Positions 1 to 6,232 of a stretch of 6,268 nt of DNA are shown here, one piece after another; positions within the stretch are counted from its first letter, which is position 1; the number at the start of each line of letters is the position of its first letter. A program made the translations under genes and the position numbers. The notes under the pieces are model-generated. The model worked only from the letters and a program-made list of their open reading frames with translations. It was not told the origin of the DNA and made no database searches. The stretch spans positions 1 through 6,268 of the forward strand of contig JASHPP010000146.1 of assembly GCA_030038035.1 (NCBI GenBank), read 5' to 3'. The stretch comes from Trebonia sp. Lineage in GTDB: Bacteria > Actinomycetota > Actinomycetes > Streptosporangiales > Streptosporangiaceae.

Positions 1-743
1 ATCCGCCGCGCCGCCCGCTGCACGTCGGGGGTGGCGTTCCCCATCGCGATGCTCAGCCCCGAGTGGGCGAACATCAGCACGTCGTTCGGCATGTCGCCGA
101 TCGTCGCGATGGCCTCGGGCGGGATCGCGAACTTCGCGGACAGGTAGCGGGCGACCGCGCCCTTGTTGGCGTCCGGGTGGGTGACATCCAGGTAGTAGGG
201 CTGCGACCGGGCGGCGGTGACATGGTCGCCGAAACGGTCGTGAGCGGCGGACGCGGCGCGGGCGACCGCATCCAGGTCGTCGCTGACGCCGACCAGTTTC
301 GCGACGTCGCTTGTCAGCCCGTCGAAGCTGGTCATCACCGTCGGCGCGAACCGGACCGTCGCGGACTCCCGCGCCACGTGGGAACCCTCAGGGTCGGGGA
401 CATACCAGTCGGCGCCGCGGTAGACCCAGGTGTCCAGGCCGAAGGACTTGTTCAGGTCGGCCACCGGCAGCACGAGCTCCTCGGGGATCACGCGCTGCTC
501 TATCACGGACATGTCAGGGTTCACCAGCACCCCGCCGTTGAAGGCGGCGATCGGGGTGGTGATGGCGAGGGGTTCGATGAGCATCGACATCCCCCGCGGC
601 GGGCGGCCGCTTGTGATCGCGAACAGGATCCCGGCCTCCCCCAGCCGCTGCACGGCCTTGATCGCCCGCTCGGTCAGGACCTTGTCCGGGGTCACCAGCG
701 TGCCGTCGACGTCAGCCAGAAACAGCCGCACGGTGCTCGGCAT
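1..743 (-). CDS. Cof-type HAD-IIB phosphatase, C-terminus cut by window edge
   Basis: The reading frame starts at the ATG at 743-741 and stays open for 247 codons to the left edge, so the C-terminus is missing. A strong AGGAGGAG Shine-Dalgarno (748-755) sits 4 bases before the ATG and fixes the start. HAD motif I is clear: LADVDGTL, with the nucleophile D11 and D13. Motif II lies in FAITSGRP (residues 41-48), the motif III lysine is probably K194, and motif IV is GDMPNDV (D217, N220, D221). The cap region between motifs II and III (about residues 60-185) has the size expected of the C2B cap of the Cof/YbiV/SupH group. Family members dephosphorylate small phosphorylated metabolites such as sugar phosphates or flavin precursors in the cytoplasm; the substrate cannot be read here. 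Family length is about 260-290 residues, so roughly 15-40 are off the window. It is transcribed divergently from the acyltransferase gene. Confidence 0.93.
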   Translation of the reverse strand, partial: MPSTVRLFLADVDGTLVTPDKVLTERAIKAVQRLGEAGILFAITSGRPPRGMSMLIEPLAITTPIAAFNGGVLVNPDMSVIEQRVIPEELVLPVADLNKSFGLDTWVYRGADWYVPDPEGSHVARESATVRFAPTVMTSFDGLTSDVAKLVGVSDDLDAVARAASAAHDRFGDHVTAARSQPYYLDVTHPDANKGAVARYLSAKFAIPPEAIATIGDMPNDVLMFAHSGLSIAMGNATPDVQRAARR

Positions 744-1003
744 AAGGCTCCTCCTGCTAACCGGCGCTAGCTCGCCAACACTAGTGGGCTCGACGGCAGG
801 TTTCCCTCGTCGGCTGCCAGGTAACCATAGCTACGGACGGGGTGCTGGTGGTCCCGGCACGGGCGTGCTGGAAGGCTCGCGCAAATGCTCGTGCGGCAGA
901 ACAATGGCAGCATGAAAGGCCCACGCGCACCTCGATGGGGACAATCGTGTCAGCTGGCGACATTTGCAACCCGCCGTCGGCCAGACGCGTCGAAGAGGGG
1001 GAC

Positions 1004-1032
1004 CCGCCTGCGGGAATTCGTCCCGCGGGCGG
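1004..1032 (+). promoter_or_regulatory. Stem-loop in acyltransferase mRNA leader
   Basis: CCGCCTGCGGG (1004-1014) pairs with CCCGCGGGCGG (1022-1032) around a 7-base AATTCGT loop. This gives an 11-bp stem whose single non-Watson-Crick pair is a U-G wobble in RNA. The stem ends 8 bases before the GGAG ribosome binding site of the acyltransferase (1041-1044), so in the mRNA it could affect ribosome access or stability. No T-tract follows, which argues against a classical terminator. In DNA this GC-rich a hairpin can also arise by chance. Confidence 0.35.
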
Positions 1033-1040
1033 CTGGAGCG

Positions 1041-1044
1041 GGAG
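1041..1044 (+). promoter_or_regulatory. Ribosome binding site deciding the acyltransferase start
   Basis: GGAG sits 6 bases before the ATG at 1051. A longer in-frame ATG exists at 964, but it has no Shine-Dalgarno and adds 29 residues rich in Arg, Pro and Gly with no family resemblance. The 1051 start places the conserved [10 protein letters not shown] segment 13 residues in, as is normal for this family. Confidence 0.75.
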
Positions 1045-1050
1045 CGCCGA

Positions 1051-3234
1051 ATGCCCGAGCCTGTTCGCAGTGACCAGAAGTACCTGCCAGGTCTGGACGG
1101 CCTGCGCGCCCTCGCGGTGGCCGCGGTCGTCGCTTACCACCTGAACTTCGGCTGGGCGCAGGGCGGGCTGCTCGGCGTCGGGGTGTTCTTCACGCTCAGC
1201 GGGTACCTGATCACCGACATCCTGCTCGCCCACTGGGAGAAGAAGGGGCGGCTGGGGCTCGGCGACTTCTGGCTGCGCCGCGCGCGGCGGCTGCTGCCCG
1301 CGCTGTTCGTGATGCTGGCCGTGGTGGCGGTGTGGGTGAACACCCTGGACCGGTCGGAGCTGCCCGGATTCCGCGGCGACGTCGTCGCGTCCGCGTTGTA
1401 CGTGAGCAACTGGTGGTACATCGCCCAGCACGCGTCCTACTACGCCCAGTTCGCGGCGCCGGCCCCGCTGGACCACCTGTGGTCGCTCGCCGTGGAGGAG
1501 CAGTTCTACCTGTTGTGGCCGTGGCTGGTCCTGCTGGGAGTGTGGCTGTTCGGGCCGCGGATGTTCGGCCGACGGCGCGGATCCGGCGGCGCCAGTGCTG
1601 CTGCTGGCGGCGGCGCTGCTGCTGCTGTTGGCGGCGGCGGCGCGGCGGCTGGCGGCGCGGCGGCCGGCGGCGGTTACCTGAGCGCCGCGGCACGGTACCG
1701 GATGGCGGCCGTGACGGTCGGGCTCGCCGCGGTGTCCGCGGTGGAGATGGCGGTGCTCTACCACCCGGGTTACGACCCGACGCGGGTGTACGAGGGAACC
1801 GACACCCGGGCGTTCGGGCTGCTGCTCGGCGCGGCCCTCGCCATGGTGTGGCCGACCCGCCTGGCCCGGCTGCCCAGGGCCGTTACCTGGCTGCTCGACC
1901 TGGGCGGGGTAGCCGGCCTGGCGGTGATCGGCATCCTCATCTGGCGGACGAACGAATACTCGGCCTTCATGTTCCGCGGCGGCCTTGTCCTGCTGTCCGT
2001 GGGCACGATGCTCGTCGTGGCCGCGGTCGTGGCGCCGGGGAGCCTGCTCGGCCGGGTACTTGGCGTGGGGCCGCTGCGCTGGACCGGGGTCCGGTCCTAC
2101 GGCATCTACCTGTGGCATTATCCGCTTATCGTGCTGACCGCGCCGGCGCTCGTCGCCGGCGGCTTCAGTACCCCGCGCGCCGTGGCCGCCGCGGCGGCCA
2201 GCGTCGTGATCGCCGCGCTTTCGTGGAAGTACGTGGAGGAACCAGTGCGCCGAGGATTGCGCCGCGGCCTTGCCCGCCCGAAGCTCCCGCGCGTCAGCGG
2301 CGGCCGGGACCTGATCACGCCGCTTTTCGTGGGCGGCATGTGCGTGCTCGCGCTCGCGGGCATCGCCGCGAGCGTGACCGTGCTGACCCAGCGTCCGGCA
2401 TCGAGTGCCGCGGCCAGCTCGCTCAACACCACGCCGACGGCGAGCGCGGTGCGGACGGTGAAGCCGGGGACGGCGGGGCATGCCGGCCAGGGGCGGCCGG
2501 GGCGGCCGGGGCGGCCGGGAACGCCTGCCGCGACGAAGGCGGCAAGCGCGAAGAACGGCGCGGGTGCCAAGAGCCCGCTGTCGCCGCATCCGCTCGCACC
2601 GGCCGGGAACTCGGCGACCGTCCCGGCGCTGCCCACGCCGCCGCCGCGCACCTCGTGCCGTTCGGTGGTCCACATGGGTGACTCCACGTCGGAGGGCCTG
2701 ATCTCGCCCGACTACCTGCCAGATCCGGCGGACCGGATCTCCGCGCGCTACGCGGCCATCGGCGTCACCCATGTGATTTACGAGATCTACGGCGGCACGT
2801 CGATCGTCGAGACGATCGACGGCGAGCAGAACGAGTACCAGATAGCGAAAGAGCTCGTGGCCAGCGGCTACCGCGGCTGCTGGGTGCTGGCGCTCGGCAC
2901 CAACGACACGGCCGACGTGGCGGTGGGCTCGAACGTGGGCCGCGTCCAGCGGATCCAGGAGATGATGTCGGTGATCGGCAACATGCCGGTGCTGTGGATC
3001 GAGGTGAAGTCGCTGCTGTCCAGCGGCCCGTACTCCGAGCAGAACATGATCCTGTGGAACCAGGCGCTGAAGGAAGAGCTGCCGCATTACCCGAACATGC
3101 GCATCTACGACTGGCCGGCGGTCGTGCAGAACAGCTGGTTCATCAACGACGGCATTCACTACACCTCCTACGGGTACGAGCAGCGGGCGCGGCTGATCGC
3201 CCTCGCGCTCGCTGCCGCCTTCCCGGCTAACTGA
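1051..3234 (+). CDS. Membrane acyltransferase-3 / SGNH fusion, envelope O-acyltransferase
   Basis: A 727-residue fusion of OatA/OafA type. Residues 1-401 form the acyltransferase-3 domain, with about ten membrane helices. It shows PGLDGLRAL (R19), the catalytic-type histidine H30 in [26 protein letters not shown] (E149/E150), [10 protein letters not shown] (H356) and the closing [11 protein letters not shown] further helix at about 421-446 leads to a Pro/Ala/Gly/Ser linker (447-535) and an SGNH domain. In the SGNH domain the nucleophile is S545 in MGDST, block II is GGTS (581-584), block III is GTNDT (N618), and the acid-histidine pair is D700/H703 in NDGIH. C536 and C610 could form a disulfide outside the cell. 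In this family the membrane domain passes an acyl group, usually acetyl, across the membrane and the SGNH domain places it on a sugar of an envelope polymer; peptidoglycan, teichoic acid, polysaccharide and glycolipid are all possible. A Gly/Ala loop (177-208) and a Gly-Arg-Pro repeat (481-489) are family-atypical insertions. Confidence 0.93.
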   Translation: MPEPVRSDQKYLPGLDGLRALAVAAVVAYHLNFGWAQGGLLGVGVFFTLSGYLITDILLAHWEKKGRLGLGDFWLRRARRLLPALFVMLAVVAVWVNTLDRSELPGFRGDVVASALYVSNWWYIAQHASYYAQFAAPAPLDHLWSLAVEEQFYLLWPWLVLLGVWLFGPRMFGRRRGSGGASAAAGGGAAAAVGGGGAAAGGAAAGGGYLSAAARYRMAAVTVGLAAVSAVEMAVLYHPGYDPTRVYEGTDTRAFGLLLGAALAMVWPTRLARLPRAVTWLLDLGGVAGLAVIGILIWRTNEYSAFMFRGGLVLLSVGTMLVVAAVVAPGSLLGRVLGVGPLRWTGVRSYGIYLWHYPLIVLTAPALVAGGFSTPRAVAAAAASVVIAALSWKYVEEPVRRGLRRGLARPKLPRVSGGRDLITPLFVGGMCVLALAGIAASVTVLTQRPASSAAASSLNTTPTASAVRTVKPGTAGHAGQGRPGRPGRPGTPAATKAASAKNGAGAKSPLSPHPLAPAGNSATVPALPTPPPRTSCRSVVHMGDSTSEGLISPDYLPDPADRISARYAAIGVTHVIYEIYGGTSIVETIDGEQNEYQIAKELVASGYRGCWVLALGTNDTADVAVGSNVGRVQRIQEMMSVIGNMPVLWIEVKSLLSSGPYSEQNMILWNQALKEELPHYPNMRIYDWPAVVQNSWFINDGIHYTSYGYEQRARLIALALAAAFPAN
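1597..1674 (+). repeat. GCT/GGC trinucleotide-rich tract coding a Gly/Ala loop
   Basis: Runs of GCT and GGC/GCG triplets encode residues 183-208 of the acyltransferase, almost entirely Ala and Gly (with one Val). The tract lies in a loop after RMFGRRR and before the next membrane helix, where length should be tolerated. All units are in frame. Runs of triplets like this are prone to slippage, so length may vary between strains and may be misassembled from short reads. Confidence 0.8.
2491..2517 (+). repeat. Three perfect copies of a 9-bp unit coding Gly-Arg-Pro
   Basis: GGGCGGCCG occurs three times head to tail (2491-2499, 2500-2508, 2509-2517) and encodes three Gly-Arg-Pro triplets (residues 481-489) in the extracytoplasmic linker between the last membrane helix and the SGNH domain. 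The copies are identical to the base, which suggests recent slippage expansion. The flanking residues keep a loose Gly-X-Y pattern. Confidence 0.8.
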
Positions 3235-3254
3235 GGCGTGGCCGCGGTCGCGCC
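3235..3254 (+). terminator. Possible terminator hairpin after the acyltransferase
   Basis: Directly after the TGA at 3232-3234, GGCGTGGC and GTCGCGCC can pair around a CGCG loop. The 8-bp stem contains two G-U wobbles. There is no following T-run, so this could only be a U-poor terminator of the kind found in high-GC actinomycetes, or chance. The position immediately after the stop codon is its main support. Confidence 0.3.
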
Positions 3255-3908
3255 AGGCTCCGGCGCCGCCTTAGATCCAGCCCCCGCGACATGCCAAGGT
3301 CTGCCGTCGGCGCTGCCGGCGCTCCCGTTCGGGGTGTTCTCCGTCGCGGGCGGGCGACCGCGGGCGGGGGTCCGCGCCTACGGGCGCGTGCTCGACCTGG
3401 CGCGCGCGCTCGGCGACGCGGTCTTCGACGCTCCGTCGCTGAACTCGTTCCTGGCCGACGGTCCCGAGGCCTAGTCGTCGGCAAGGGCACAGATCACGGC
3501 GCTGCTAGCGGGCACCGATCCGCCGCCGCGAGCAGAGCCTGGTGCCGCTGGACCTGGCGCGCATGCACCTGCCCGTCGAGGTGGCCGACTTCACGGACTT
3601 CTACTCCTCGCTGGAGCACGCCAGCAACGCCGGGAAGATCCTGCGGCCTGGCTCGCCGCCGCTGGCGGCCAGCTGACGGCACCTGCCGGCCGGCTACCAC
3701 GGCCGCTCGGGCGGACGAGTTCGGCAAGCACGTGTTCGGCGCGGTGCTGCTCATCGACTGGTCCGCCCGGGACATCCAGTCCTGGGAGTACGTCCCGCTC
3801 GGCCGGGTCCTCGGCAAGTCCTCCGCCACCACGATCTCCCCGTGGATCATCCCGCTGGACGATCTCGCCGCCGCGCGGGTCCCGCCGCCGGCCCAGGAGC
3901 GGGGATAG
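3238..3908 (+). pseudogene. fahA: Decayed fumarylacetoacetase remnant
   Basis: Three frames together read as fumarylacetoacetase, the last enzyme of tyrosine catabolism (cleaves fumarylacetoacetate to fumarate and acetoacetate). The first segment has [16 protein letters not shown] and [21 protein letters not shown], then a TAG (3472-3474) where the family has GP(E/D)AW, so probably a Trp codon lost. After a frameshift between about 3505 and 3542 come [33 protein letters not shown] and, past a TGA (3674-3676) at the expected Trp of [16 protein letters not shown]. About 55-60 residues are then missing, including the ELE metal ligands. The frame shifts again to [32 protein letters not shown] and ARVPPPAQ before TAG at 3906-3908. 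The last third (about 130-140 residues) is absent. Active-site DFY, the His and the DWSARD Asp persist, which shows the gene was once functional. The original start is not recognisable: the GTG at 3238 has no usable ribosome binding site, and similarity is convincing only from about 3325. Confidence 0.9.
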
Positions 3909-4140
3909 GCGTCGCTATCCCGCGGACGCGCCGGTACGGCCGTCGCCAGGCCCACGGCGGAATGCGTCCCCGGTTCACCCGGTACAGCTCAGCCACAGGC
4001 ACGCCAGTCGCCGCAGCGGTGTGCGCGAGCAGGTCGGCAACTCCGCCGAAGTACCTGGTCCGCAGTTCCAGGCTGACCGCCAGCACGGCGCCAGGGGCCG
4101 GTATCCCGCCCTGCCGGGCGATCGCCCGGTACCAATTCAT
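3847..4140 (-). CDS. Hypothetical 97-residue ORF, probably truncated or chimeric
   Basis: I do not recognise the family. From ATG 4140-4138 it reads [17 protein letters not shown], then a hydrophobic LAVSLEL and [23 protein letters not shown], with third positions mostly G or C, as in a real gene. The ATG has no Shine-Dalgarno at normal distance; the nearest is AGGAGG at 4170-4175, about 30 bases away. That site sits 10 bases before a GTG (4159-4157) in a different frame. Removing one T of the TT pair at 4133-4134 would join that start to this frame (VLDPVLNE then WYRAIARQ), so the 5' end may be frameshifted. From about residue 82 the ORF runs antisense through the fumarylacetoacetase remnant, so its Pro/Ala/Arg tail is foreign and the native C-terminus is lost. 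It is downstream of, and co-oriented with, the coupling ATPase and coiled-coil genes. It may not make a functional protein. Confidence 0.4.
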   Translation of the reverse strand: MNWYRAIARQGGIPAPGAVLAVSLELRTRYFGGVADLLAHTAAATGVPVAELYRVNRGRIPPWAWRRPYRRVRGIATPIPAPGPAAGPARRRDRPAG

Positions 4141-4169
4141 TGAGCACCGGGTCGAGCACTGTCCGGTCG

Positions 4170-4175
4170 CCTCCT
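4170..4175 (-). promoter_or_regulatory. Orphan AGGAGG ribosome binding site
   Basis: A perfect AGGAGG on the minus strand precedes a GTG at 4159-4157 by 10 bases. The frame opened by that GTG ([12 protein letters not shown] and on) stops after about 57 codons and loses protein-like character after roughly a dozen. The site is probably the true start signal of the neighbouring small ORF before a frameshift, or a chance match in GC-rich DNA. Confidence 0.35.
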
Positions 4176-4176
4176 G

Positions 4177-4199
4177 CGCCGGGGCGGGCAGCCCCGGCG
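4177..4199 (-). terminator. GC-rich hairpin after the coiled-coil gene
   Basis: CGCCGGGG and CCCCGGCG form a perfect 8-bp inverted repeat with a 7-base loop, starting 19 bases past the TAG of the coiled-coil gene. It may end or attenuate the coupling-ATPase transcript. There is no T-tract on the minus-strand side, and a Shine-Dalgarno follows at once, so an attenuator or a processing hairpin between co-transcribed genes is equally possible. Confidence 0.35.
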
Positions 4200-4218
4200 G
4201 CTATGGCTCCTGTGGCTG

Positions 4219-4530
4219 CTATGGCTGCCGTGTTTGTTGCCCCGCCGCACGTGTGGCCACCTGGCCGACCGCACGCACCGACTGCTGCCGGGTCTGGGTC
4301 TGCTGGAGCGCCAGCTGTCCGGCTGGCTGCGCTACTCGCTGCTGCCGTGCGGCACGGGCCTGCGCCCGGCGCAGCTGGCCGTCTTGGACTTCGCCCCGGC
4401 GTTCGACGGCCAGCTCGGCCCGGCGCTCAGCCGCGGCGGCCGAGTGCTCCCGCGTGCGGCGTTCCTCCTGCTCACGCCTGCGGCGCTGTTCCTCAGCGCG
4501 GTTCCTGTTCTGGCTGCGTGACTTCTCCAT
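4219..4530 (-). CDS. Small Arg/Gln-rich predicted coiled-coil protein
   Basis: A 103-residue protein of unknown family. It starts at ATG 4530-4528, with GGAGG (4539-4543) 8 bases upstream; a longer in-frame start inside the upstream gene is disfavoured. It lies 20 bases after the stop of the coupling ATPase, so the two are probably one operon. Composition is extreme: 23 Arg and 19 Gln in 103 residues. Residues 1-65 are an Arg/Glu/Ala run (for example EEQRRRREQEERR) typical of a long charged helix. Residues 66-103 are Gln/Ala/Thr/Val-rich with few acidic residues and look disordered. There is no signal peptide or membrane helix. The strong basic charge would suit nucleic-acid contact, and its place suits an accessory to DNA transfer, but both are inference. 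In high-GC DNA such low-complexity frames can be spurious; the clean Shine-Dalgarno and operon spacing argue that this one is real. Confidence 0.65.
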   Translation of the reverse strand: MEKSRSQNRNRAEEQRRRREQEERRTREHSAAAAERRAELAVERRGEVQDGQLRRAQARAARQQRVAQPAGQLALQQTQTRQQSVRAVGQVATRAAGQQTRQP

Positions 4531-4538
4531 CGATGTAT

Positions 4539-4543
4539 CCTCC
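4539..4543 (-). promoter_or_regulatory. Ribosome binding site deciding the coiled-coil start
   Basis: GGAGG on the minus strand, 8 bases before ATG 4530. It lies in the short gap after the coupling ATPase stop (4551-4553), so the small gene has its own translation signal and is not the extended ORF that overlaps the ATPase in another frame. Confidence 0.7.
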
Positions 4544-4550
4544 ACATGGT

Positions 4551-6074
4551 TTACGGCTGGGGCTGCGTCAGGTCGACGAGGAAGGGCCGGTCGGCCATGG
4601 GGCGCGAGTGCACCACGGCCGCGAACCGGCCGAACGGGAGGTCGCGGATCTCGCGTGTGCCGAGAACGGGCACCATGGAGGTCTGCCAGGAGTGGGTGCG
4701 CTGGTTCCCCCACCCTTGGGCCGCCGGTCCCACCGCGGTCGATGCGGTCTGCACGGGGTGCTGGCCCAACTGGTCGGAGAGGTACTTGGCGCTGTCGTAG
4801 GTCGTCCCCTGGAGGTAGATCAGCGTCCCGCAGTTGCCGAACACGACTGACCGGCTCTTGTCGTCGAACTGTGTCACGTCCTGGACCGCCAGGAGTGCCG
4901 CCACCTGGGCGGCACGAGCGACAGAGAGCAGCGACTTGAAGTCCACCCGGTTCTTCAGCTCGGCCGCTTCATCGAGTACCAGCAGCAGCGGGACGCCACC
5001 CGGATTGGTGTAGCGGTCATAGGCACGGAACAGCAGCTGGTTGATGAACAGGCCGGACAGCATCGACGCCATGTCGCCGTGATGCAGCGGCGCCACAACC
5101 GACACGAAGCTCGGAGCGCGCAGGACGTCCGCGGCCCGCATGCCCGCCTGGCCGGTCACCGCCGTGAGCTTGGGGGTAGTCAGCACGTCGAGCTTGTTCT
5201 CGATGTCGGAGATCTCGTCGGCGTACTTGTCCGGATACATCTGCAGCAGGCCCTTGAGGCGGCCGTTCGCCGGGCTGGCCGGGTAGCGCCGCAGGTTCTT
5301 GCCTAGCTTGTCCTGGTCCCGCAGGATCGCGAGCAGGAGCTGCGCGGTGACCCGGTCACGACGTGGGCTCGCCATGACGATCTCAAAGAGACCGCGCAGG
5401 ATCCGCTTGTCCCGCAGCCAGAACGTCTTGGCGGTATGCTCCGGGCACTCCTTGCCGGCGATAGCTTCCACGGCGCTGCTCACGGCCTCGTCGGAGTCCA
5501 GTTCCGCGCACCAGTTCCATTTCACCGAGGTAGCCGGGTTGGTGTAGTCGAGAACCCGCATGGGCACGCCGAGCCGCTGGCCGGAGGCGCGCACGGTCTC
5601 CTTCACTCGGTCGGCGAGATCCCCCTTGGCGTCGATGGCCATGACCGACCAGCCAGCCCGCAGCCCTGCCACGATCCACGGGACGATGATGCTCGTGGTC
5701 TTCCCCGAGCCGCTTGGCGCCACGACCGCGGCGTGCGTCTGGAGAGCGCTGGATGGCAGCCCGATCGGCTGGCGCGGTCCCTTGGCCGGGTCAACGTACC
5801 GCCCAAGCGGGAACTCGGCAGCCTGGTACTCGGGCGGAACCTTCCGCAGGCTGAGCACGCCGCGGTAGTCGTAGTACGAGCCGCCCGCGTGGGGCGGGGG
5901 CGGTGGGTCGCCGGGCGCGAGGATGCCGCGCCGCGCGCCGCGGCCGGCTGAGTGGTCACTGGCCGCGTTCGACGCCGCCTGGCCGAGCGCGTTCCCGGCC
6001 TTCATGCCTACCTTCGCGGCACCCTTGATCATGGCGGCGCTCGCGTCCACGTACGTCCTGAAAATGTCGCTCAT
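4551..6074 (-). CDS. VirD4/TraG-family type IV coupling ATPase, apparently soluble
   Basis: A 507-residue P-loop ATPase of the type IV coupling protein family. These proteins bring a relaxase-bound DNA strand to a conjugation channel and use ATP to drive transfer. Walker A is APSGSGKTT (119-127, K125), followed by the typical SVMAIDAKGDLADRV (143-157). Walker B is LLLVLDEAAEL (363-373, D368/E369). LLAVQDVTQF (394-403) matches the conserved sensor Gln motif. The C-terminal part (about 365-490), with FGNCGTLIYL and DQLG, fits the TraM-recognition/TraG-D C-terminal domain. The N-terminal 65 residues are an Ala/Gly/Lys amphipathic segment and a Pro run (57-61). I see no pair of hydrophobic helices, which VirD4 and TraD use to sit in the membrane. 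The ATG at 6074 is the only ATG, GTG or TTG before an in-frame stop at 6150-6152, so the start is firm despite a weak ribosome site (AGG about 9 bases upstream). Transfer is the likely role; nucleoid or effector loading cannot be excluded. Confidence 0.9.
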   Translation of the reverse strand: MSDIFRTYVDASAAMIKGAAKVGMKAGNALGQAASNAASDHSAGRGARRGILAPGDPPPPPHAGGSYYDYRGVLSLRKVPPEYQAAEFPLGRYVDPAKGPRQPIGLPSSALQTHAAVVAPSGSGKTTSIIVPWIVAGLRAGWSVMAIDAKGDLADRVKETVRASGQRLGVPMRVLDYTNPATSVKWNWCAELDSDEAVSSAVEAIAGKECPEHTAKTFWLRDKRILRGLFEIVMASPRRDRVTAQLLLAILRDQDKLGKNLRRYPASPANGRLKGLLQMYPDKYADEISDIENKLDVLTTPKLTAVTGQAGMRAADVLRAPSFVSVVAPLHHGDMASMLSGLFINQLLFRAYDRYTNPGGVPLLLVLDEAAELKNRVDFKSLLSVARAAQVAALLAVQDVTQFDDKSRSVVFGNCGTLIYLQGTTYDSAKYLSDQLGQHPVQTASTAVGPAAQGWGNQRTHSWQTSMVPVLGTREIRDLPFGRFAAVVHSRPMADRPFLVDLTQPQP

Positions 6075-6202
6075 TGTCGGTGCCTGAGGTGCTCGCCATC
6101 GTCGGCCAGCGCGGGTTGACGGGTCATGTGAACGGATTCCGGCTTGGGATTACCGGCTGCGTGGGGTGTCAGATTACGCGTACCGCGGCATGCAATTGCC
6201 CC

Positions 6203-6232
6203 ATTCGACGAGTGGCGGGGAAATCGTCGAAT
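6203..6232. repeat. Perfect 9-bp inverted repeat upstream of the coupling ATPase
   Basis: ATTCGACGA (6203-6211) and TCGTCGAAT (6224-6232) are exact inverted repeats around the 12-base spacer GTGGCGGGGAAA, 129 bases upstream of the ATPase start. The arm centres are 21 bases apart, about two helical turns, which suits a dimeric DNA-binding protein; a nick-region hairpin of a transfer origin is another option. The surrounding 6150-6240 is noticeably richer in A/T than the rest of the window, as expected of a regulatory region. There is no T-tract, so a terminator is unlikely. Confidence 0.5.

Larger units (their letters stand above)
744..1050. other. Divergent intergenic region between HAD phosphatase and acyltransferase
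   Basis: These 307 bases separate two divergent genes and must carry both promoters if each is transcribed on its own. I see the phosphatase Shine-Dalgarno at its left end, and a GC-rich hairpin and the acyltransferase Shine-Dalgarno at its right end. No convincing -35/-10 pair stands out on either strand; AT-richer patches lie at about 824-834 and 958-968. Small open frames here lack ribosome binding sites and are not called. Confidence 0.5.

Noticed and set aside
63..770. 235-codon plus-strand frame over the phosphatase
   Set aside because: The minus strand carries all HAD motifs in order with a strong Shine-Dalgarno. The plus frame is Arg/Gly/His-rich shadow.
964..1050. Upstream ATG extension of the acyltransferase
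   Set aside because: No ribosome site, an Arg/Pro/Gly-rich extension that reads through the leader hairpin, and the 1051 start matches the family N-terminus.
885..1073. 62-codon leader ORF overlapping the acyltransferase start
   Set aside because: No Shine-Dalgarno and no coding character. The overlap with the gene start is tempting as a translational leader but is not supported.
1597..1674. CRISPR array or non-coding repeat
   Set aside because: Pure triplet repetition in frame within a gene; no spacers or repeat-spacer periodicity. No tRNA or rRNA was recognised anywhere in the window.
1332..2681. 449-codon plus-strand frame within the acyltransferase
   Set aside because: Overlapping shadow in another frame, Arg/Gly/Ala-rich, no recognisable motifs.
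781..3159. 792-codon open frame antisense to the acyltransferase
   Set aside because: It mirrors a well-supported gene. Its product is rich in Arg, His, Pro and Gln with no domain pattern, has no ribosome site, and such frames are common opposite GC-rich genes.
4531..4713. N-terminal extension of the coiled-coil protein into the coupling ATPase gene
   Set aside because: Those codons are the ATPase gene read in another frame; the internal ATG at 4530 has a well-placed GGAGG.
3842..4939. 365-codon plus-strand frame opposite the right-hand cluster
   Set aside because: It runs across three minus-strand genes and the junction, is Arg/Ser/Cys-rich and has no domain pattern.
6171..6200. Possible promoter for the coupling ATPase
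   Set aside because: TAATCT resembles a -10 box, but no -35-like hexamer lies at 16-18 bases; the nearest TTGCAT is only 13 bases away.
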